Assembly: GCA_964560495.1 (NCBI GenBank)
Contig: CAZLMM010000016.1
Span: 1-64,000 of the forward strand
Length of the DNA: 64,000 bases
Origin: UBA5069 sp964560495
GTDB lineage: Bacteria > Chloroflexota > Anaerolineae > Caldilineales > Caldilineaceae
Direction: 5' to 3'
The notes beneath the pieces were generated by a model, which worked only from the letters and a program-made list of their open reading frames with translations, made no database searches and was not told where the DNA came from. Of this stretch, positions 47,243 to 55,397 are shown piece after piece (the stretch's first letter is position 1; each line of letters begins with the position of its first letter). A program made the translations under genes and the position numbers.

Positions 47243-48319
47243 CTATGGATGGGGATGCAAGTTGGTGAAATAGGTAGGTGGATCGGGCAAATGGTGCAAA
47301 TGTTGCAACCGATCCAACAAGATGCTCACATCCCGTTCACCCATGCGCGGCGGGCCAAAGGGATCGCTCACGCCGCGCGCATCGCCGCTGAGCACGCGCA
47401 GGCTGCTCAAGACGCAGTGGGAGAGCACATCGAGATTATATCCCCCTTCCAATACAGCCACCAACCGCCCATGACAGAGTTCATCCGCCAACGCCATGAG
47501 GCGATCCAGCAGGCGGCTATAGCCGCTGACGCTGAGCTGCATGGAAGCCAGCGGATCAAGCCAATGGGCGTCGAACCCGGCGGAAAGCAGGATCAGCTCG
47601 GGCTGGAAGCGCCGCGCAGCCGGCGCCACCACCCGATCAAAGGCGTCAAGATAACCCTGGTCGCCTACATGCGCAGGAAATGGCAAATTGACCGTGCTCC
47701 CCACGCCCCTGTCCTCGCCGATCTCATCAGCGGCGCCGGTGCCCGGGTAGTACGGGAATTGATGTGCGCTGATGAAAAGCACGCTCGGGTCGCTGTAGAA
47801 CAGTTCCTGGGTGCCGTTGCCATGATGCACATCGAAATCAACGATGAGCACCCGCTGCACACCGTGGCGATCTTGCGCCCAGCGCGCTGCAATCGCCACA
47901 TTTGCCAACAAACAAAAGCCCATGCCCACGTAAGCGAGGGCATGATGCCCTGGCGGTCGCACCAGGGCAAAACCATTGTCGGCCCGGCCCCACAACACCG
48001 CGTCAAGCACATTGAGCAGACCGCCCGCCGCCAAGAGCGCTGCGGTGTAGCTATCCGCGTTGAGATAGGTGTCTGCGTCGAGGTGTCCGCTGCCCAGCAT
48101 GGCCGCCATCTGTAGTCGCTCCACATAGTGCGGGGTATGGACGCGCAAGACAGCCTCCAACGGCGCCATGCTGCTGGGCGTCATCATCAGGTTCGACAGG
48201 ATGCCGTCCTGGTTGAGCAGGATCCAGGCCTTCTCCAGCCGCCGATAATTTTCAGGATGTCCCTCGCGTGTGTGACGCAGATTGAACGGATCGTAAACAA
48301 TCGCAGTCTTTCGTCCCAT
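47243..48319 (-). CDS. Histone deacetylase-like (class II/acetoin-utilisation type) amidohydrolase
   Basis: A 358-residue arginase-fold zinc deacetylase. The catalytic His pair is at 125-126 in RPPGHHALAY. The zinc ligands Asp163 and His165 are in DFDVHHGNGT, and the third Asp is in LSAGFDAHWLDPL. The C-terminal GGYNLDVLSHCV is the usual end. Bacterial members act on acetyl-lysine, acetylpolyamines or related amides; the substrate here is not predictable. It heads the short run into the TPR protein and GlgB. The ATG at 48319 has no strong ribosome-binding site nearby. Confidence 0.9.
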   Translation of the reverse strand: MGRKTAIVYDPFNLRHTREGHPENYRRLEKAWILLNQDGILSNLMMTPSSMAPLEAVLRVHTPHYVERLQMAAMLGSGHLDADTYLNADSYTAALLAAGGLLNVLDAVLWGRADNGFALVRPPGHHALAYVGMGFCLLANVAIAARWAQDRHGVQRVLIVDFDVHHGNGTQELFYSDPSVLFISAHQFPYYPGTGAADEIGEDRGVGSTVNLPFPAHVGDQGYLDAFDRVVAPAARRFQPELILLSAGFDAHWLDPLASMQLSVSGYSRLLDRLMALADELCHGRLVAVLEGGYNLDVLSHCVLSSLRVLSGDARGVSDPFGPPRMGERDVSILLDRLQHLHHLPDPPTYFTNLHPHP

Positions 48320-48430
48320 CTCTCACCAATTCCGTGCTCGTCGTCAACCTCAACCTATTCTGACGCCTTGCGCATCCCTGTCAACATATGCAGTAAATTG
48401 GATTCATTGCTGCCGACGCGAAAAAGAGCC

Positions 48431-50185
48431 TCATCGGTCCGGATCGAATTGAGGGTGAAACTGATAAGGAAGCTCTCTGCCAGTTTCCTCGTCATCGCCA
48501 AATTCAAACTGAAGATTGAAATCCAGTTCATCGCTGTGCAGCGCCCGAATGCGACGATGCACTTGTACAGGGCGGTCGCTTTTCACTGGACGCGTGGCAT
48601 GGAGCACAGCGCCGTCCCACACCAGGCTCAGCGCGCCGTCATGCAAGGGCAGGTCGAGCAGCGCCCACCAGCCCCACTCTGTGGGCAACGTCGGCTTCAC
48701 GTGCAGAGCATCGTCGCGCCGGTGCACACCGCAGCCGCGCCATACAGCCTGACCGGCGAGTGCGACGCCAGCCCACGGATCGTCAAAGCGCCAGAGCCGC
48801 CCCGCCTTCATGCGCCAGCCGCTCTCCTGCGGCCACGCCATCGGTGACGTTGGAACAGAGGCCCCATCGTGACGCGCCCCGCTCTGGCGTTCTAGCTCAC
48901 ACGCCTCACTCTCCCAACGCACGGCATCCACGCCCTCTCTTTGCAACATTGCCAGCGACAGAGCGAGGCGCAGATGCGCGGCAGCCAGCGCTTGTTCGTT
49001 GACCCCCAGAGAGGCGCCCTGTTGCCAGCGGTTTCTCACAAGCTCCTCGGTGCAGAGTTTCACGGCATCATAGTGGGCGGCAAGCAGCTCTTTGTCGGGA
49101 TGGCGTTGCAGATGAGCCGACAAGGCGACCAGATAGGCGCCGTTCGTGTGCAAAAGTTCGCGACCGGGGTCGGCGATCTCCTGTTTGGGGTGTGTGGGCA
49201 GGAGACGGGACAGCCGGCCGTTGCTTCGTTCGGCGACGCGCCGCACATGCGCCAACAGGTTGCGGCTCTGCACCACGTCGAGCGCGTCGAGGCTCTCCAC
49301 CAGCGCAGGAACGCGCTCGATGTCCAAATCGCTGGGCGCCATGCCGCTGCGCAGATGAACCAGATGGCGGAGCGTCGCCAGCTTGCCGGCATGAATGGCC
49401 TGATTGAAGACCGGATCGGGCGTCCACAACCGCGCCGTCCTGAGCGCGTCGCGCCACGCCTTGTTGCCCAGCTCAAAGCTGCGTTCCACATCGCGCAGGG
49501 CCAGGAAACTGTTCCACGCCACCTGTTCGCCCACGTCGCTCACGGTGAGCAGCAGAGAGACATCCACGTCGCCGTTGATAAGCACGTAATAGGTCAGCGT
49601 AGCTCGCCCATTTTCGTCATCCAACTCAATCTGCTCTGGGCGGCCATGGGGATTACCAAAGACGCGGGTGCTCTCGGCGTTGCTCTGTTGATAAAGACCC
49701 TGAAGTGCACCGGGATTGCGCTGCGCCACCAGCAGACCATCGACCATTCGCTGCGTCAGCGGCTCGCTCCAGTCAATCTCCACTGCCATGCGCATCAACG
49801 AATCGCCCTCCGACTGACACTCGAAGGTCATAATAACCGCCCGGTCATCAGCGCTTTTGAAAGGCGCCGCCAGGCGCTTGCTGATGATCACACCCTCGCT
49901 GCCCAAGATCGTCTCCTGGTAGCCAGGATAGTAGCGATTGACCAGGGGGGTCAGCTCATCGCCGCGAAAGACCGTCAGCGTCACGCGGATGCTGGCGGCA
50001 TAGGCTGCGCCCGCCCAGGGCCAGTAGAGCTGGGTCAGGTCGCTGTTGGCGTCGGCGAAAAAGCGCACCTCGTGGTTCGCCAACAAGACAACTTCCTGTG
50101 CATCCAAATCCGCCGTGTCGATGCTCTGTGGTTGATCGAGAATACGCTCGTTCAAGAGGTTCATTTCCAGGGTCGAATAAGTCAT
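48431..50185 (-). CDS. Unrecognised large protein, possibly an alpha/alpha-toroid glycan enzyme
   Basis: A 584-residue protein I do not recognise. The N-terminal ~230 residues are beta-rich (NHEVRFFADANSDLTQLYW, TYYVLINGDVDVSLLLTVSD). Residues about 250-470 are helical with Trp- and His-rich turns (ARLWTPDPVFNQAIHAGKL, ATLRHLVHLRSG). The C-terminus is again beta-rich (WGWWALLDLPLHDGALSLVW). This sandwich-toroid-sandwich plan resembles six-hairpin glycosidases, but no catalytic Asp/Glu pair can be assigned. No signal peptide. It precedes the histone-deacetylase-like gene by 111 bases on the same strand, so it may belong to the glycogen-linked cluster. The fold is inference. Confidence 0.45.
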   Translation of the reverse strand: MTYSTLEMNLLNERILDQPQSIDTADLDAQEVVLLANHEVRFFADANSDLTQLYWPWAGAAYAASIRVTLTVFRGDELTPLVNRYYPGYQETILGSEGVIISKRLAAPFKSADDRAVIMTFECQSEGDSLMRMAVEIDWSEPLTQRMVDGLLVAQRNPGALQGLYQQSNAESTRVFGNPHGRPEQIELDDENGRATLTYYVLINGDVDVSLLLTVSDVGEQVAWNSFLALRDVERSFELGNKAWRDALRTARLWTPDPVFNQAIHAGKLATLRHLVHLRSGMAPSDLDIERVPALVESLDALDVVQSRNLLAHVRRVAERSNGRLSRLLPTHPKQEIADPGRELLHTNGAYLVALSAHLQRHPDKELLAAHYDAVKLCTEELVRNRWQQGASLGVNEQALAAAHLRLALSLAMLQREGVDAVRWESEACELERQSGARHDGASVPTSPMAWPQESGWRMKAGRLWRFDDPWAGVALAGQAVWRGCGVHRRDDALHVKPTLPTEWGWWALLDLPLHDGALSLVWDGAVLHATRPVKSDRPVQVHRRIRALHSDELDFNLQFEFGDDEETGRELPYQFHPQFDPDR

Positions 50186-50361
50186 CGCGCCCGTTCAAGC
50201 AAGAACGTGCAGAAAGTATACCCGTAGTCGCCCTGGTTGAAAAGTGTTGGCGATGTTACTACACATTCTCCCTGTCCCACCCTCACGGAATCCCAACAAT
50301 TGAACGCTACTCTGTCGTGAAGGAGACGACGTTAGACTGCTGGCGTAATTGATAGACGGAG

Positions 50362-50897
50362 ATGTCAATGGAATCGCTCAACGCTTTTGCGCCGATTGCC
50401 CTGTCTGAGATGGCGGGTGCAACTCTGCTGGATTGCACCGACACCAAGTTTGTTCTCACGCTGTCGCAAGTGTCCGCAACGCTGCCCGCGCTGCATCCAT
50501 CATATCGCATCCTGGAGATCGACAGGCGGCGACAGAGTCTGTATCGGACGCCCTATTTCGACACGCCGGAGTTCGATCTCTACCGCTTTCATCAGTACGG
50601 GCGACGCGTGCGCTACAAGGTGCGCAGCCGCCAATACGTGGGCACGTCGCTGAACTTTTCGAGGTCGAACACAAGACCGGCCCAAACCAGACGCGCAAAG
50701 AACGGCTGCGCACCCCGACCCTTGTCACCGAACTGACTGAGCAGATCTCTGACTTTCTTCACGACCATATTCCCCTATCAAGCGGGGAGTTGGAACCAAA
50801 GCTGTGGGTCGATTACAACCGGATCACCCTGGTTGATTGCATGGCGCAGGAACGGCTGACCATCGACCTCGACTTGCGTTGTGGAAGATGGCGCTGA
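50362..50897 (+). pseudogene. Frameshifted, truncated VTC-domain gene
   Basis: The first frame reads ATLLDCTDTKFVLTL, YRTPYFDTPEFDLYR and RVRYKVRSRQYVGTS, clear VTC-domain blocks matching the intact paralogue at 11711. Near 50655 the homology moves to another frame, which continues FEVEHKTGPNQTRKERL and YNRITLVDCMAQERLTIDLDLR before stopping at 50897. A single-base indel explains the shift. The last third, including the EMKQPRF block, is missing. It lacks a DUF4956 partner. It faces the CHAT remnant on the other strand. Confidence 0.8.
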
Positions 50898-50916
50898 AGA
50901 GCTCGCGGCCAAAGGA

Positions 50917-51186
50917 TTAGACGGTGCGCTCGTCGGCTGAGAGCACCTTGCGCCGCTGTCCGCCCGAACGCGCCAGCGCCTTTTCCAGCGCCAGCAGGCG
51001 GTTCTCCAGCTCCAGCCCGCTCAGCGTCAGGCGCAGGCGGCTGCGCGCGTTGCCCGCTGGCGAATGGAGCACAGCCAGCGGGTAACCGTTGTCGTCCTTT
51101 GCGCCGATCTCCACTTCGAAGTCCAGATAGTGAGGGCCATGGTTGCCAACCGTGCGTGCATCGAGCTGGAATGTGGACCGTCGCCA
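50917..51186 (-). pseudogene. N-terminal remnant of a CHAT-domain protein
   Basis: An open stretch bounded upstream by a TGA ends at 50917. It reads HYLDFEVEIG, LAVLHSPAGNARSRL and LSGLELENRLLALEKAL, matching my memory of the N-terminal segment ahead of CHAT protease domains in Chloroflexota and cyanobacteria (SPAG, then ELEN). The caspase-like catalytic domain with His and Cys is absent. No clear start codon with a ribosome-binding site is left. It lies tail to tail with the frameshifted VTC gene, so the pair marks a small decayed region. Confidence 0.6.
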
Positions 51187-51308
51187 TCAGCGTAGCCAGA
51201 GAGCGGGGTTGGCGTCAACTGGCAGGGGCGTGGGTGGGGGCAAATTCGTGGAACACGAGATACACGAAAGATGCACAATCTTTGGCGGCTTTCGCCTAGG
51301 AGACGCTT

Positions 51309-51327
51309 GTCACGCTTGCAGCGTGAC
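51309..51327. repeat. Copy of a small intergenic palindrome
   Basis: GTCACGC and GCGTGAC flank TTGCA. The copy at 104-122 has the same arms around TGCAA, so the cores are reverse complements. Both are followed on the plus strand by C, one variable base, then ACGGA. Both are outside genes. Confidence 0.55.
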
Positions 51328-51369
51328 CCACGGAACTGTGGAACTGCGGGGAGCAACGATGCTCGTGAT

Positions 51370-51406
51370 TCGTGACTCGTGTTCCGTGACAAGTCACGAG
51401 TCACGA
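51370..51406 (-). terminator. Hairpin downstream of dnaJ
   Basis: A 12-bp stem, TCGTGACTCGTG at 51370-51381 with its complement at 51395-51406, around a 13-base loop. It lies 31 bases past the dnaJ stop. No T tract follows, so it may be a factor-dependent end or an RNA-stabilising element. Confidence 0.45.
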
Positions 51407-51437
51407 GTTAAGAATTGGGAAGCTGCGTCACTCCCGA

Positions 51438-52358
51438 TCACTTCAGGCTGCGCAGCTCTTCGAAGAGCTGCTTCTCGCGCGGGGTCAGCCTGGTGGGAAG
51501 TTGCACATCCAGGGCTGCGTAGAGATCGCCCCGTTGCTCTGGGTTTTTCAACAGGGGCATGCCCAGCCCGCGCAGGCGAAAGACGCGGCCATTCTGCGAG
51601 CCGGCCGGGATGGTCAGCGTGACTGTGCGCTCCAAGGTCTGCACCTGCGCTTCGCCGCCCAGCAGTGCAGTGTAGAGATCGACCTGGAGTTTTGTACGCA
51701 GATCGTCGCCCTCGCGCTCGAAACGGTCGTGGGGCAGCACCTCCACCTTGAGGATGATGTCGCCGCCGTTGCCTGCTCCCTTCATGCGCACTTTGGAACC
51801 GGTCTTGACCCCGCGCGGGATGTTCACCTCCAGTCGTTGACCATCGCTGGTTTGCATCATGCGCGCGCCGCCCTGAAAAGCCTCTTCCAGAGTCACCTGC
51901 ACCGTCACCTCGCTGGCCGGCGGCGTGGAGCGCGTCTCGAAGCCCGCGCCAGGCGAGCGTCCGCCGCGGCCAAAGAACTGGTCGAAGATGCCGCCCATCC
52001 CTCCCAAGCCACCTGCGCCGCCGAACATCTGCTCAAACTCTTCCGGCGTCATGGTGCGCGCCTGACCGCCCGGGCCGGCGCCAAAGCCGCCGTAACGCGC
52101 AAAGTCGTCCGGGTTCATGCCGGAGCGGGCGTATTGCTCCCATTGGGGGCCGAAGCGGTCGTATTGACTGCGCTTGTCGGCGTCCGACAGAACGGAATAG
52201 GCTTCGTTGACCTCTTTGAACTTGCGTTCCGCCTCTTTGTCCCCCGAGTTTTTGTCGGGATGATATTGTTGCGCCAGCTTGCGAAACGCCTTTTTGATTT
52301 CCTGTTCGCTGGCGTTGCGATTGACGCCCAGCGTCTTGTAGAAATCTTTCGTCGCCAT
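51438..52358 (-). CDS. DnaJ/CbpA-type co-chaperone without zinc finger
   Basis: A 306-residue type II J-protein that stimulates DnaK ATPase. The J domain spans residues 1-70 with HPD in YHPDKNSG. A Gly/Phe-rich linker follows (GGAGGLGGMGGIFDQFFGRGG). Two beta-sandwich client-binding domains complete it (VTVQVTLEEAFQGG, then LPHDRFEREGDDL). The four CXXCXGXG zinc-finger repeats of classical DnaJ are absent, so it is CbpA-like. An ATG at 52358 is preferred over a GTG two codons upstream. It follows grpE by nine bases, last in the dnaK operon. Confidence 0.92.
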   Translation of the reverse strand: MATKDFYKTLGVNRNASEQEIKKAFRKLAQQYHPDKNSGDKEAERKFKEVNEAYSVLSDADKRSQYDRFGPQWEQYARSGMNPDDFARYGGFGAGPGGQARTMTPEEFEQMFGGAGGLGGMGGIFDQFFGRGGRSPGAGFETRSTPPASEVTVQVTLEEAFQGGARMMQTSDGQRLEVNIPRGVKTGSKVRMKGAGNGGDIILKVEVLPHDRFEREGDDLRTKLQVDLYTALLGGEAQVQTLERTVTLTIPAGSQNGRVFRLRGLGMPLLKNPEQRGDLYAALDVQLPTRLTPREKQLFEELRSLK

Positions 52359-52367
52359 CTTCACCCC

Positions 52368-53090
52368 CTATTCCCTGCTCCCCATACTCACAATCACCCG
52401 AGCTGGGCGCAGCAGCTTGTCGCCATCCATATAGCCGCTCTGCACCACGTGCACAATGTGCTCCTCGGGCGTTTCAGCGCTGGCCGCCTGACCGACGGCC
52501 TCATGCATGGTCGGGTCGAAGGGCTTGCCCAACGCATCCTGGCGTTCCACGCCATAGCGCCGCAGCGTATCCATGAACGCACGCAGCGTAGAGGCGATGT
52601 TTGCGACAAAGCCATCCATCTCCTGAATGTCCATGGTATTGGCGTGCTGCAACGCCAGGTCCAAATGATCGGCCAGGGGAAGCATGTCACGCAAAATTGC
52701 GCGCCGGGCTTCGTGGGTTTCATCCACAAAGCGTTGCTCCCAACGCCTGCGCAACGCTTCAACTTCAGACTGCAAGGCTTGATAGCGCTCCTGCCAGCCC
52801 TGTTCCCTGGCATCGGCCAGTTCCCGCTGCGCCTGTTCCAACGCGGCCCGCGCCCACAGCAGATCGACCTCTGCCTGTTTGAGGTCTGCCCCCTGGAGGT
52901 GGAGAGCTTCTTCCTTGATAGAGATCTCGTTGACTTTTGCCGCCAGTTCCTTCGCCTGGGCCTCGAACCGGGCCTGCAACTCTGTATAGGCCAGGGCCAG
53001 TTGATTGAAGTCGTCCAGAGTGGGTCCGGTCGTCGGTCTTGCCCCTTGAGGCGGCCTGCGCCGATTCATCGGACCATACAAGTAGGACAT
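52368..53090 (-). CDS. grpE: GrpE nucleotide exchange factor
   Basis: A 240-residue GrpE that drives ADP release from DnaK. The first third has a long helical segment (LALAYTELQARFEAQAKEL) typical of the dimerisation coil. The C-terminal beta domain has PFDPTMHEAVGQ and the conserved HIVHVVQSGYMDGDKLLRPARVIV pattern. It is longer than the usual 190-200 residues because of the N-terminal coil. The ATG at 53090 is chosen instead of an upstream TTG, since GGGAAGG precedes it. It lies between dnaK and dnaJ. Confidence 0.92.
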   Translation of the reverse strand: MSYLYGPMNRRRPPQGARPTTGPTLDDFNQLALAYTELQARFEAQAKELAAKVNEISIKEEALHLQGADLKQAEVDLLWARAALEQAQRELADAREQGWQERYQALQSEVEALRRRWEQRFVDETHEARRAILRDMLPLADHLDLALQHANTMDIQEMDGFVANIASTLRAFMDTLRRYGVERQDALGKPFDPTMHEAVGQAASAETPEEHIVHVVQSGYMDGDKLLRPARVIVSMGSRE

Positions 53091-53119
53091 AGGAAACCCT
53101 TCCCGCAATGCCTAAACAA

Positions 53120-53143
53120 CAGGCGGAGCCATTGCCCCGCCTG
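53120..53143 (-). terminator. Intercistronic hairpin between dnaK and grpE
   Basis: A 7-bp stem, CAGGCGG at 53120-53126 with CCGCCTG at 53137-53143, followed on the minus strand by TTGTTT. It could partly terminate the transcript after dnaK, lowering grpE and dnaJ expression. The effect is inferred. Confidence 0.4.
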
Positions 53144-53225
53144 CCTCTTTTTGCCTGGTTTTCTGCGCCCAGCTCTCGCTTTTCGGAACCAATCTCTTTC
53201 TGACAGGGATGCAGCAGTGATTGGC

Positions 53226-55127
53226 CTACACCGAGCGATACTCACCCTCGACGACATCATCGTCGCTGCGCCCGCTCGCGCCGCCCATGTCGGGGCCAGA
53301 ACCATTGGCGCTGGGGCCGGCCTGCTGATAGATCTGCTGCGTCAACGCATGGCTGGCCTGCTGTAGTCGGTCTGTCAGGGTGCGAATGCGGTTCAGGTCG
53401 TTGCCGTCCTTGGCAGACTTCAGCTCTTCGACCAACTCTTCGATCTGACCCCGGTCGTTGACCGGCACTTTGTCGCCCAATTCCCGCAGCGACTTCTCCG
53501 TGACATAGACCAGGTTATCGGCGTTGTTGCGCGCCTCGGCCAGCTCGCGCGCCTGGCGGTCTTCGCCCTCGTGAGATTTCGCTTCTTGCACCAGGCGTTC
53601 CACCTCGTCCTTAGAGAGATTGGTGGACGCAGTGATCTTGACGCTCTGCTCACGGCCTGTCGCCTTGTCCTTTGCCATGACGTGCAGGATGCCGTTGGCG
53701 TCGATGTCAAAGGTGACTTCGATCTGCGGCACGCCGCGCGGCGCTGGCGGGATACCATCCAGCCGGAAGTTGCCCAGCGTCTTGTTCTGGCCGGCCATGG
53801 GGCGCTCGCCCTGCAAAATGTGAATGTCCACCGCCGTCTGGCTGTCGGCTGCGGTGCTGAAGATCTCGGTCTTCTTGGTCGGGATGGTCGTGTTGCGCGG
53901 GATGAGCACGGTCATCACGCTGCCCAGCGTCTCCAACCCCAGGCTCAGTGGCGTCACGTCCAGCAGTAACAGGTCGCTCACCTCACCGCCCAAGACACCG
54001 GCTTGCAGGGCTGCGCCCACCGCCACCACCTCATCAGGGTTCACGCCCTTGTTCGGCTCTTTGCCGGTCAGTTGACGCACCAAGTCTTGCACCATGGGCA
54101 TACGCGTCGAGCCGCCCACCAGCACCACTTCATCCAAGTCTTTTGCACTCAGGCCTGCATCCTTCAATGCGTTGAAGAAGGGCTGTTTGCAGCGCTCCAA
54201 CAGGTCTGCTGTGATCTGCTCAAACTTCGAGCGGCTCAAGATCATGGCCAGGTGCTTGGGGCCAGAGCTATCCGCCGTGATGAAGGGCAGGTTGACCTCG
54301 CTTTGCGCCAACTGGGAAAGCTCGATCTTGGCTTTTTCCGCAGCCTCGCGCAGACGCTGCAACGCCTGGCGATCCTGACCCAGATCGATGCCCTGATCCT
54401 TCTTGAACTCATCCACCAACCAACGCACAACGCGCTCGTCCCAGTCGTCGCCGCCCAGGTGAGTATCGCCGTTGGTCGATTTCACTTCCACAACGCCATC
54501 TCCCACTTCCAACACGGAGACGTCGAAGGTACCGCCGCCCAGGTCGAAGACCAGAATCGTTTCGTCGTTCTTTTTGTCCAGGCCATAGGCCACAGCCGCC
54601 GCCGTCGGCTCGTTGATGATGCGCTTCACATCCAGCCCGGCGATCTGCCCTGCATCCTTTGTGGCCTGGCGCTGGCTGTCATTGAAATAGGCGGGCACAG
54701 TGATCACGGCCTCGCGCACTTCTTCGCCCAGATAGGCTTCCGCGTCCCGCTTGAGCTTGCTCAAGATCATGGCGCTGATCTCTTGGGGCGTGTACGCCTT
54801 GTTCTTGTTGGGAATCGAGACGCGCGCATCATGGTTTGGCCCCTCTGTAATGCTGTAGGGAACCATCTGCTGCGTCTTACGCGTCTCAGCATCTTCAATG
54901 CGCCGTCCCATCAAGCGTTTGACGGAATAGATTGTGTTTTCTGGATTGACAACCGCCTGGCGCTTGGCCGTCACGCCCACTAACCGCTCACCATTTTTGG
55001 CAAAGGCCACAACCGATGGCGTGGTGCGATTGCCCTCTGCGTTGGCAATGACTGTGGGGTTGCCGCCCTCCATCACTGCAACCACGCTATTCGTTGTACC
55101 TAAGTCGATTCCAATGATTTTTCCCAT
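53226..55127 (-). CDS. dnaK: Hsp70 chaperone DnaK
   Basis: A 633-residue Hsp70. The ATPase domain has KIIGIDLGTTNSVVAV at the start, then FNDSQRQATKDAG, IINEPTAAAVAYGLD, VFDLGGGTFDVSVLE and VVLVGGSTRMPMVQ. The substrate-binding domain begins near 390 with DVTPLSLGLETLG. The helical lid and an acidic tail (GRSDDDVVEGEYRSV) end it. The start is the ATG at 55127; an earlier in-frame codon adds a non-homologous leader. It diverges from the NYN-domain gene over about 270 bases. No CIRCE operator could be found there. Confidence 0.97.
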   Translation of the reverse strand: MGKIIGIDLGTTNSVVAVMEGGNPTVIANAEGNRTTPSVVAFAKNGERLVGVTAKRQAVVNPENTIYSVKRLMGRRIEDAETRKTQQMVPYSITEGPNHDARVSIPNKNKAYTPQEISAMILSKLKRDAEAYLGEEVREAVITVPAYFNDSQRQATKDAGQIAGLDVKRIINEPTAAAVAYGLDKKNDETILVFDLGGGTFDVSVLEVGDGVVEVKSTNGDTHLGGDDWDERVVRWLVDEFKKDQGIDLGQDRQALQRLREAAEKAKIELSQLAQSEVNLPFITADSSGPKHLAMILSRSKFEQITADLLERCKQPFFNALKDAGLSAKDLDEVVLVGGSTRMPMVQDLVRQLTGKEPNKGVNPDEVVAVGAALQAGVLGGEVSDLLLLDVTPLSLGLETLGSVMTVLIPRNTTIPTKKTEIFSTAADSQTAVDIHILQGERPMAGQNKTLGNFRLDGIPPAPRGVPQIEVTFDIDANGILHVMAKDKATGREQSVKITASTNLSKDEVERLVQEAKSHEGEDRQARELAEARNNADNLVYVTEKSLRELGDKVPVNDRGQIEELVEELKSAKDGNDLNRIRTLTDRLQQASHALTQQIYQQAGPSANGSGPDMGGASGRSDDDVVEGEYRSV

Positions 55128-55397
55128 AAAGTTTGTTTCCCCCAAATCAAATTTTGACCTGTTCACTTAGTATTCACGCGCGCTCATGGGCACGCGAGGC
55201 TCGTCTCTGCGTGCGCCGCTTTCGAGCAGCCAATGATAGTGTAGCCCATTCGTGCTAGTCTGGCATTGTGTTTGTGTTAGCAAAGTGTATGAAACAGCGG
55301 GAGCAACCGCTGCAAAGTCGCGTTCTCGCCCCGCATGATGTAAAATTCTCATGTTGGTAAAAAATCAACAAAAAAATCAATAACCAGGAGACTCTTA

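Noticed and set aside
51501..53366. 621-residue plus-strand open frame
   Set aside because: It covers dnaJ, grpE and the end of dnaK on the opposite strand. All three are certain, and the frame shows only His/Leu/Arg-rich shadow composition.
55128..55397. CIRCE/HrcA operator upstream of dnaK
   Set aside because: I looked for TTAGCACTC-N9-GAGTGCTAA. Only a loose TGCTA...TAGCA pair with a long spacer is present, which does not fit CIRCE.
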